From Lachnospiraceae bacterium UBA1201 (lineage in GTDB: Bacteria; Bacillota; Clostridia; Lachnospirales; Lachnospiraceae), in contig DBXX01000093.1 in the NCBI GenBank assembly GCA_002309675.1, positions 1 to 6,936 on the forward strand: DNA of 6,936 bases, given 5' to 3'. The notes below the pieces were generated by a model. The model worked only from the letters and a program-made list of their open reading frames with translations. It made no database searches and had not been told where the DNA came from. Shown in pieces: positions 1 through 5,448 of the stretch. The position numbers were made by a program, and so were the translations under genes. Positions within the stretch are counted from its first letter, which is position 1. Every line of letters begins with the position of its first letter.

Positions 1-17
1 GCCGGAAAGACTTCGGC
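1..17 (+). other. small leader hairpin next to LCP ribosome binding site
   Basis: GCCGGA (1-6) can pair with TTCGGC (12-17), with one G-T wobble and a 5-nt loop. It ends just before the Shine-Dalgarno GGGAGGAG (19-26). It has no T run, so it is not a terminator in this form. It may be the remainder of a longer structure cut off by the window edge, or chance. Confidence 0.25.
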
Positions 18-31
18 CGGGAGGAGAATGA

Positions 32-1222
32 ATGGAAGAAAATTATGATCAGGAGGCGCGGATGCTGCGTCGAGAACAGCGAAAACGCCGAAAACGCCTC
101 CGCGTCATCAAATATACAGTAGTATCCGTTTTGGAAGTACTGCTTCTGATCGTCATGTGCGGCCTCTATTATCTTCGTACGAAGATCAGCGTGGCCAGCA
201 TTTCGGTATTGCCGGACGGCCAGAAGGTTGAAACCAATGCTTTTGTTGAACCGAGCTATCAGGAAAAGATCTCAAAACAGTTCTCGACATTTGCCCTGTT
301 CGGCATCGACAGCTCGGAGAACCCGGAAAAATCCAAACAGCGCCTGCAACGCGGAAGCAATGCCGACGTAATCATGCTGGCAGTAATAAACAACGAGACA
401 AAGGATGTCAAACTGGTATCCATCTTCCGTGATACGTATTTCTATCGTTCGGACGGAAAGTTCGCTAAGATCAACTCCGAAGCGACGCACGCCAGCACAT
501 ACAGTTTGATGCAGATGCTTAACAAAAACTACGACCTCGATATCGACGGCTATATCGCCGTAGACTGGTCGATCGTAGCGAACCTGGTCAATGACCTCGG
601 CGGCCTGGAACTGGAGATAAAGGAAAATATGATGACGGTCGAGGTCGGCGGTGAGACCGTTCCGTATATCAACGGTTTGATCACACAGATCGTTCAGTCG
701 ACCGGTATCCCGTCGATCCATATCGAAAAACCCGGCCTTCAGCTTTGTGACGGCGTACAGACCGTGGCATATTGCCGACTTCGTAAGCGTGACTCCGATT
801 TCATGCGTGCGCAGCGTCAGCGGGAAGTAATTTCTAAGATGCTGGTAAAGGCGAAAGCGGCCTCGATCGGCACCCTCGATACCATGGTCGATCATGTTTT
901 CCAGTCGACATTGATCGGTGCCAGTGAGGGTACGGCGGAAGCAGCCCAGGATATCATCGATTATTTTGTGGGAATGGTTCCGAGTATCGGAAAGGTCCAT
1001 ATCAACGACTCGCAGGGCTTCCCGTTCGCCCAGCGTACCGAAATGGGATATATGGGGAACTGCGTCGTTCCGGTAAACCTGGAGCAGAATGTATCCAAAC
1101 TGCATGAATACCTGTACGGAACGCAGAATTATCAGTGTTCGCAGTTCGTTAAAGATCTGAGCGAGCAGATTCGTGTAAACGGCGGTTTTGACTCTTCGTT
1201 CAATTATGTCGGAGTGCAGTGA
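32..1222 (+). CDS. LCP (LytR-CpsA-Psr) family cell-wall glycopolymer ligase
   Basis: Predicted 396-residue membrane-anchored LCP enzyme. Members of this family transfer lipid-linked polymers (wall teichoic acid, capsule or related glycans) to peptidoglycan on the outer face of the membrane. Seen in the sequence: a very basic cytoplasmic head (residues 9-27), one membrane helix (about 27-47), then the extracellular LCP domain (about 85-275). Family motifs are in order: GIDSS (91-95), an Arg/Asp pair around R107 and D112, SIFRDTY (130-136, matching the usual S-I-P-R-D-T with Phe for Pro), K146, NLVNDLGG (184-191) and the Arg-rich block R249, R251, R253, D256, R259, R262, R264 that binds the pyrophosphate. 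The start is chosen because GGGAGGAG at 19-26 lies 5 nt upstream; the ATG at 28 stops after six codons. The C-terminal 120 residues resemble the tail common in clostridial LCP proteins. The polymer substrate cannot be told from the sequence. Its promoter lies outside the window. Confidence 0.93.
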   Translation: MEENYDQEARMLRREQRKRRKRLRVIKYTVVSVLEVLLLIVMCGLYYLRTKISVASISVLPDGQKVETNAFVEPSYQEKISKQFSTFALFGIDSSENPEKSKQRLQRGSNADVIMLAVINNETKDVKLVSIFRDTYFYRSDGKFAKINSEATHASTYSLMQMLNKNYDLDIDGYIAVDWSIVANLVNDLGGLELEIKENMMTVEVGGETVPYINGLITQIVQSTGIPSIHIEKPGLQLCDGVQTVAYCRLRKRDSDFMRAQRQREVISKMLVKAKAASIGTLDTMVDHVFQSTLIGASEGTAEAAQDIIDYFVGMVPSIGKVHINDSQGFPFAQRTEMGYMGNCVVPVNLEQNVSKLHEYLYGTQNYQCSQFVKDLSEQIRVNGGFDSSFNYVGVQ

Positions 1223-1228
1223 TCCTTC

Positions 1229-1249
1229 ATGAAATTGTTAATGTTTCAT
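1229..1249. repeat. inverted repeat after LCP gene, possible weak terminator or operator
   Basis: ATGAAA (1229-1234) and TTTCAT (1244-1249) are inverted copies separated by 9 nt, a few bases after the LCP stop codon. A run of six T (1255-1260) follows five bases later, so the element could act as a weak terminator for the LCP gene, but the stem is AT-rich and short. It could equally be an operator for the downstream protease gene. Confidence 0.3.
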
Positions 1250-1289
1250 CACACTTTTTTCACAGACTCGGATTATCATAGAGCCATAA

Positions 1290-1311
1290 AGTGATAGAAA
1301 GACAGATCACT
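1290..1311. repeat. inverted repeat abutting the htrA ribosome binding site
   Basis: AGTGAT (1290-1295) and ATCACT (1306-1311) form a 6-bp inverted repeat with a 10-nt spacer, ending one base before the Shine-Dalgarno AAAGGAG (1313-1319). It could be a regulator half-site pair or an mRNA hairpin that affects initiation. I found no well-matched promoter between 1223 and 1312, so the protease gene may be read through from the LCP gene or use a non-consensus promoter. Confidence 0.3.
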
Positions 1312-1312
1312 G

Positions 1313-1319
1313 AAAGGAG
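1313..1319 (+). promoter_or_regulatory. ribosome binding site fixing the htrA start
   Basis: AAAGGAG at 1313-1319 lies 10 nt before ATG 1330. It rules out the upstream in-frame GTG at 1291, which has no ribosome binding site and lies within an inverted-repeat arm. Confidence 0.7.
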
Positions 1320-1329
1320 TAATAAGGTT

Positions 1330-2892
1330 ATGGATGATAAAGATTTCTACTTCGGTTTTGACACAGAAGATAAAGATAAGCAGACCGCAGAGCCGGAAGC
1401 GGTAAAAGAAGCGGAAGAGAATACCTCATCTACCGCTCAGGAACCCGAAGATAATGGACAGACGAAGGAACCTGAGGTTCCGGAGCAGGGCGCGCCGAGA
1501 GAGCAAAAGCCGTTGCCGTCCTATTACGATTATTATCAGTCGGGTTATTACAACAATCCGCAGGCATCCGGTTCCGGATCGGGTTCCGGTTCCGGCCGTA
1601 AAGGCAATTCCTTTATGGGACCGTTTGTCGCGATCGTTACCATGTTGTTGGTCATCGGAAGTATCTTCGGACTCAGTAAGATCCTGGACCGGAATAAATC
1701 GGATGATAATGCCGAGACTACCCAGTCCGGTGAGATCGCTAAGAATGAGCCTACCGACGCAGCTCCCGATAAAGAGGCAGCGACCACGGCTCCGACATCC
1801 GTTCTGACACGCAGCGATATCAACACGACAAAGAATGTCAATGCGACGCTCCTCGATGTATCCCCGATCGTAGACGAGGTAATGCCCAGCGTTGTTGCCG
1901 TAACGAATAAGACGATCTACACGACGAGCTTCTCCCGTTACTTCGGTTCCGGTCAGCAGGAGCTTAAGGGAGCCGGTTCCGGTGTCATCATTGGTAAGAA
2001 CGATGACGAGCTCTTGATCGTTTCCAACGCCCATGTGGTTACCCCTGAGAATTACAACTACGCAAGCGTTGCATCGAACGAGATCTCCGTTAAGTTTGTA
2101 AATGATAAAGAGATCCCTGCCTATGTAAAAGGCACGGACGAAGAGCGTGACCTGGCGGTCATCGCCGTGAAGCTTTCCGATATTGATGAAGAGACCATGA
2201 AAGCGATCAAGATCGCGATGGTCGGTGATTCAAATAATCTGAAGGTGGGCAATGGCGTTATCGCGATCGGTAATGCAATGGGTTACGGCCAGTGCATGAC
2301 CGTCGGCTATATCAGTGCTCTCAATCGTGAAGTAACATTTTCCGATGGTTATACACGTTCCTTCCTGCAGACAGATGCTGCGATCAACCCCGGTAACAGC
2401 GGCGGCGGCCTGTTCAACATGGACGGTAACCTGATCGGTATCAACTCTGCGAAACTTTCCGATGAGACAGTCGAGGGTATCGGTTATGCGATCCCGATCA
2501 CGGATGCAGAGGAAGTTATCAATGAACTTATGAACCGTGCGACCCGTGCGAAGGTCACTGATGAAGAGAAGCGTGCATCTCTCGGTATCAAGTGCTCACA
2601 GAATTATCAGTCCGTGTATGAGGGCACCGGTGCATTTATCGAAGAAGTCGTTGAAGGTGGCGCGGCAGATAAAGCCGGCATTATGGCTTACGATATCATT
2701 ACCGGAATCGACGGCGTAAAGATCTCTTCCTGGAATGATCTTTTGAACGAGATGGCATATCACGAAGGCGGCGAGAAAGTCAAGGTCAAATTCAAATCAT
2801 TGACCGTATCCGGCGGACGCCGTTCGTATACAGACAATGAAGTCGAAGTTACACTGGGCTTCTACAAGGATATGAATACAACTAAGGAATAA
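1330..2892 (+). CDS. htrA: HtrA/DegP-like membrane-anchored serine protease with PDZ domain
   Basis: Predicted 520-residue S1C (trypsin-fold) protease that acts outside the membrane on misfolded or secreted proteins. Order of parts: an acidic, Tyr-rich cytoplasmic head (1-79), an (SG)5 stretch (80-89), one membrane helix (about 96-119), a polar linker rich in Asp, Thr and Ala (120-165), the protease domain (about 175-405) and one PDZ domain (about 417-510). The catalytic triad is complete: H235 in SNAHVV, D274 in RDLAVIAV and S357 in GNSGGG. The oxyanion and substrate loops around NPGNSGG also match the family. There is no cleavable signal peptide; the long head makes it a type II membrane protein, as in other Gram-positive HtrA proteins. 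The start follows from the ribosome binding site at 1313-1319. It follows the LCP gene by 107 nt and ends in a strong terminator, so it may share a transcript with the LCP gene. Its function in quality control is family knowledge; its specific substrates are unknown. Confidence 0.93.
   Translation: MDDKDFYFGFDTEDKDKQTAEPEAVKEAEENTSSTAQEPEDNGQTKEPEVPEQGAPREQKPLPSYYDYYQSGYYNNPQASGSGSGSGSGRKGNSFMGPFVAIVTMLLVIGSIFGLSKILDRNKSDDNAETTQSGEIAKNEPTDAAPDKEAATTAPTSVLTRSDINTTKNVNATLLDVSPIVDEVMPSVVAVTNKTIYTTSFSRYFGSGQQELKGAGSGVIIGKNDDELLIVSNAHVVTPENYNYASVASNEISVKFVNDKEIPAYVKGTDEERDLAVIAVKLSDIDEETMKAIKIAMVGDSNNLKVGNGVIAIGNAMGYGQCMTVGYISALNREVTFSDGYTRSFLQTDAAINPGNSGGGLFNMDGNLIGINSAKLSDETVEGIGYAIPITDAEEVINELMNRATRAKVTDEEKRASLGIKCSQNYQSVYEGTGAFIEEVVEGGAADKAGIMAYDIITGIDGVKISSWNDLLNEMAYHEGGEKVKVKFKSLTVSGGRRSYTDNEVEVTLGFYKDMNTTKE
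1567..1596 (+). repeat. Ser-Gly dipeptide repeat in HtrA head
   Basis: Five Ser-Gly pairs, encoded by TCC or TCG and GGN codons, give a local GGTTCC-like DNA repeat. They form a flexible linker just before the membrane helix, joining the acidic cytoplasmic head to the anchor. Such repeats often vary in length between strains. Confidence 0.85.
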
Positions 2893-2899
2893 ATGATGA

Positions 2900-2923
2900 A
2901 AATATCCCCTCCTACGGATATTT
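2900..2923 (+). other. 3' UTR hairpin with CCTCCT loop
   Basis: AAATATCC (2900-2907) pairs with GGATATTT (2916-2923), leaving an 8-nt loop CCTCCTAC. It starts 8 nt after the htrA stop codon and 6 nt before the terminator stem. The stem has no T run of its own. It may stabilise the mRNA 3' end; the loop resembles the anti-Shine-Dalgarno sequence. Confidence 0.5.
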
Positions 2924-2929
2924 CAATAC

Positions 2930-2960
2930 AAAGATCCGGCTTTAAGCCGGATCTTTTTTT
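2930..2960 (+). terminator. strong intrinsic terminator after htrA
   Basis: AAAGATCCGGC (2930-2940) pairs perfectly with GCCGGATCTTT (2946-2956) across a TTTAA loop, giving an 11-bp GC-rich stem. Seven T (2954-2960) follow the stem core. This separates the LCP/htrA unit from the ABC transporter operon. The opposite strand lacks a useful T run, so it should act in one direction. Confidence 0.93.
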
Positions 2961-2999
2961 GTATATCTGCAGGGCAGAGCGCTTATTGTAACAAATCTA

Positions 3000-3021
3000 A
3001 CTGTAAGGAAACTGTAAGATT
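3000..3021. promoter_or_regulatory. 11-bp phased direct repeat, likely response-regulator operator
   Basis: ACTGTAAG occurs at 3000-3007 and again at 3011-3018, exactly 11 bp apart, so both copies face the same side of the helix. The second copy ends 10 bp before the -35 box. Tandem direct repeats with 11-bp phasing are typical of OmpR/PhoB-family response regulators. The half-site resembles the PhoB-box core CTGTCAT or CTGTAAC. An activator is inferred from its position upstream of -35. The regulator is not in the window. Confidence 0.5.
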
Positions 3022-3028
3022 TACCACC

Positions 3029-3057
3029 TTGTCAAAAAAAAACGTAAAGGGTATAAT
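3029..3057 (+). promoter_or_regulatory. sigma-A type promoter of the ABC operon
   Basis: The -35 box TTGTCA (3029-3034) and the perfect -10 box TATAAT (3052-3057) are separated by 17 nt, the optimal spacing. Transcription should start near 3064, giving a leader of about 32 nt. A run of nine A (3034-3042) overlaps the end of the -35 box and fills the first half of the spacer. Confidence 0.87.
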
Positions 3058-3095
3058 TTAAATCGTATTTCTAAACAAGAAAGGATGATAGAGGA

Positions 3096-4064
3096 ATGTC
3101 ACTTGTTGTAACTAATCTTTCGAAGAAGTATGGTGAGAAGACAGTAGTCGACCATATTTCTTTTTCGTTGGAACATCCCGGTGTGTATGCGTTTTTGGGA
3201 ACCAACGGTGCAGGTAAATCCACGTCTTTACGTATGATGCTCGGGATGCTCGCGAAAGACAGCGGAACCGTTACCTGGAAAGGAAAACCGCTCGATACCA
3301 TGGAGACAAACGTCGGTTATCTCGCGGAGGAGAGAGGCCTGTATCCGAAGTTTACTTTAATGGATCAGCTCCTTTATTTTGCTTCCCTTAAGAACGTTTC
3401 CAAGGAAGACGCGAAGAAGCGCATCGATTACTGGGTAGAGCGTCTGGAGCTTACGGAGTATTTCCATCCGCCTGTAGTCAACAAATCTTTAAAGGCGAAG
3501 GCGAGGGCGAAAAAACCGAAGCCGATGACCGCAGACCAGCTGTCTAAAGGTAATCAGCAGAAGGTACAGCTTCTGGCTGCATTGATCTCCGATCCGGAAC
3601 TGCTTATTCTGGATGAGCCGCTTTCCGGTTTGGATCCGGTAAATATGGACCTGTTTAAGCAGGTGATCCGTGAGCAGGTAGAGGCAGGTAAGTACATCAT
3701 CATGTCCAGCCATCAGATGGAAGTCGTAGAAGAGTTCTGTGAAGATATCACGATCCTTCATCATGGTAAGGCTGTCGTACAGGGTAACCTGAACGAGATC
3801 AAAAAGTCCTACGGACGTGTCAATATGTTCGTTAAGACGGAAGAGCCGATCGATGATCTGATCGAAGCTTCCGGCCTTCGTGTGGTCAATAAGACTCCGA
3901 ACGGCATTCAGCTGAGAGTCAGCGGTCAGAAGCAGGCAGATGAATTCCTGAATATGCTCGTTTCCGGCCATAAGACGATCGTTCGCTTCGAACTTCGTGA
4001 ACCGTCGCTGCATGAGATTTTTGTTGAGAAAGCAGGGGAGAATGTAGAAGATGAAGCACAGTAG
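3096..4064 (+). CDS. ABC transporter ATP-binding protein, NatA/YhaQ type
   Basis: Predicted 322-residue cytoplasmic ATPase that powers the two permeases encoded downstream. Motifs seen: Walker A GTNGAGKST (35-43), a Q-loop region GYLAEERGLYP (74-84) with Glu at the usual Gln position, signature LSKGNQQK (149-156), Walker B LLILDEP (169-175), D-loop SGLD (177-180) and the switch histidine H206 in SSH. The EERGLYP and LSKGNQQK wording is typical of the COG4152 (YhaQ-like) group, whose members are described as putative sodium or drug exporters. A C-terminal domain (about 232-313) matches the DUF4162 type and ends with a LHEIFVEKAG motif. Odd: a lysine-rich stretch (about 127-146) between the helical subdomain and the signature, longer than I expect for the family. 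The start follows AAAGGA about 10 nt upstream; the ATG at 3085 quickly stops. The stop codon overlaps the next gene by 14 nt. The substrate is unknown. Confidence 0.92.
   Translation: MSLVVTNLSKKYGEKTVVDHISFSLEHPGVYAFLGTNGAGKSTSLRMMLGMLAKDSGTVTWKGKPLDTMETNVGYLAEERGLYPKFTLMDQLLYFASLKNVSKEDAKKRIDYWVERLELTEYFHPPVVNKSLKAKARAKKPKPMTADQLSKGNQQKVQLLAALISDPELLILDEPLSGLDPVNMDLFKQVIREQVEAGKYIIMSSHQMEVVEEFCEDITILHHGKAVVQGNLNEIKKSYGRVNMFVKTEEPIDDLIEASGLRVVNKTPNGIQLRVSGQKQADEFLNMLVSGHKTIVRFELREPSLHEIFVEKAGENVEDEAQ
3492..3509 (+). repeat. hexanucleotide tandem repeat in ABC ATPase
   Basis: AAGGCG, AAGGCG, AGGGCG run in tandem and in frame, coding for K-A-K-A-R-A (residues 133-138). Six A (3510-3515) follow, coding for K139-K140. 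The repeat makes up the core of the basic insertion before the signature motif and looks like a slippage-type expansion. Confidence 0.75.
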
Positions 4065-5448
4065 ATTTCACGGAACGGGAAAGGTGTTTAATTTCACATT
4101 TTCCCAGATGATGAAAGCGAAAGGGTTTCGTTTCACATTGATCCTGATGATCTTATTTTCGGCTCTGTATTACCCGATCTCCCAGTTCTTCAGCCGTGGA
4201 GGCAAAGGCGGGGTGACCGAGGTTGAAAAGACATCGATCGAAACTCTTTACGTGATCGATGAAAGCGGTCTTTCATTTATGGATTGGTTTTATTTTGATA
4301 AGGCCGGTCTGGATCCGATCGAGATCCCGAAGATCGTTTCATCGGATATGACTTATGATGCATTTGTAGAAAAATTAAAAGAGAGCGAAGAGAAAATCGC
4401 CCTGTTGCACGTTCATCGTGTGGCGGACGAAGGCACATTCTATTACACTCTGGTGCATGGTACGAAGACCCAGGTTAAGAAAAACGATCTGGATATCCTC
4501 AAGAAAGCGATCCAGAACTCTGTGTACAATCAGTTGATGGAGCATATGAAGATCTCCGAGGAGCAGATGAAACTCCTCAACATGGAGATCGATACCGATA
4601 CGAATTATGTAGAGGTTAAGACCATCGATGAACCGGGTGACGGTAAGGAGGATAAGAAGGGTGTTAACCAGGATCAGTATACATTTATCATGATCCTGAT
4701 CGTAGTTTCGAGTATGCTGATCTCCATGAGCGGCGAGTACGTTTCCAGCTCGATCGTAATGGAGAAGAGTTCGAAGGTCGTTGAGTATCTGCTCACCAGC
4801 ATTCGCCCGATCGCTCTTTTGTTCGGTAAGATCACGGCAGTATTCCTGATCACGCTGTTCCAAATCTTGATCATGGTGTTCAGTTATGTTGCTTCGGTCA
4901 TCATCTACCATGTTGTGGCGGACGGTTTTTCCGTATCGCAGGCTCTCGAGAAGGTTTCTTCCATCATTCCGGTGAATGTAGACATTACGATCAGCCCGCT
5001 GAATTTGGCCATCGTGATCTGCTTCCTGCTCGCAGGTATGCTGTTCTACACACTGATCGTCGGCGTTATTGCGGCGTCGGTTAAGAATGTCGAAGAGATG
5101 CAGGAACGTATGAAGTCTTATACGTTGCTTCTCTTTATCGGAATGTTCGGATCCTTATCCATCACGATAATGAATATCACAGGCGGCGCGCCGGAGATCC
5201 TGGAGAAGATCTGTTCTTTCCTGCCGATCGTATCCCCGTTCCTGGTACCGGGTTACCTGTGTACGAACCGTATTTCCATCGGCATCGCCCTTATAGGACT
5301 TGCGATCCTGATCGTAAGCGTATACTTCCTTCTTCACTTTGCAGCGAGATGCTACGAATATCTGATCTATTATCAGGGTCAGAAACTGAAGTTGAAAGAT
5401 TACTTCACCATCTTTAAGAATGAGAAGGGAGGAAATGATAATGCGTAA
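4051..5448 (+). CDS. ABC-2 type permease subunit 1, NatB/YhaP type
   Basis: Predicted 465-residue membrane subunit of the exporter. I see six likely membrane helices: about 27-43, 211-228, 256-286, 316-343, 355-375 and 409-430. A large extracytoplasmic domain (about 44-210) lies between helices 1 and 2, the layout of NatB-like COG1668 permeases. After helix 2 comes the conserved coupling segment VMEKSSKVVEYLLTS (236-250) leading to GK (259-260), which contacts the ATPase in this family. The start overlaps the ATPase gene by 14 nt; AGGGGAG at 4034-4040 lies 10 nt upstream, which suggests translational coupling. Its N-terminus shares GKVF-x-FTF-x6-KGFRF spacing with the next gene, so the two are paralogs. 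The sodium or drug substrate of relatives cannot be assumed here. Confidence 0.9.
   Translation: MKHSRFHGTGKVFNFTFSQMMKAKGFRFTLILMILFSALYYPISQFFSRGGKGGVTEVEKTSIETLYVIDESGLSFMDWFYFDKAGLDPIEIPKIVSSDMTYDAFVEKLKESEEKIALLHVHRVADEGTFYYTLVHGTKTQVKKNDLDILKKAIQNSVYNQLMEHMKISEEQMKLLNMEIDTDTNYVEVKTIDEPGDGKEDKKGVNQDQYTFIMILIVVSSMLISMSGEYVSSSIVMEKSSKVVEYLLTSIRPIALLFGKITAVFLITLFQILIMVFSYVASVIIYHVVADGFSVSQALEKVSSIIPVNVDITISPLNLAIVICFLLAGMLFYTLIVGVIAASVKNVEEMQERMKSYTLLLFIGMFGSLSITIMNITGGAPEILEKICSFLPIVSPFLVPGYLCTNRISIGIALIGLAILIVSVYFLLHFAARCYEYLIYYQGQKLKLKDYFTIFKNEKGGNDNA
5427..5432 (+). promoter_or_regulatory. ribosome binding site fixing the second permease start
   Basis: GGGAGG at 5427-5432 lies 8 nt before ATG 5441 but only 2 nt before ATG 5435, and it lies downstream of ATG 5420. 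This makes 5441 the likely start and gives an 8-nt overlap with the first permease gene. Confidence 0.8.

Noticed and set aside
272..1105. Long minus-strand open frame of 277 codons inside the LCP gene
   Set aside because: It lies wholly antisense to a gene with clear family motifs, shows no recognisable domain, and follows from codon bias that leaves few stops on the other strand.
1291..1329. Upstream GTG start that would add 13 residues to HtrA
   Set aside because: It has no ribosome binding site, while ATG 1330 has AAAGGAG at a usable distance.
1426..2034. Minus-strand open frame of 202 codons inside htrA
   Set aside because: The translation is low-complexity and Arg/Leu/Ile-rich, antisense to a well-supported protease, with no family motif.
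2964..3028. Possible small gene or RNA between the terminator and the ABC promoter
   Set aside because: There is no ribosome-bound open frame, tRNA fold or riboswitch-like architecture; only the phased repeat stands out.
3167..3359. Glu in place of the Q-loop glutamine of the ATPase as a sign of an inactive enzyme
   Set aside because: As I know the YhaQ-like group, it commonly has EERGLYP at this place, and all other catalytic motifs are intact.
5420..5440. Earlier ATG starts (5420 and 5435) for the second permease
   Set aside because: The strong GGGAGG lies downstream of the first and only 2 nt before the second; ATG 5441 has 8-nt spacing, and its N-terminus lines up with the paralog.
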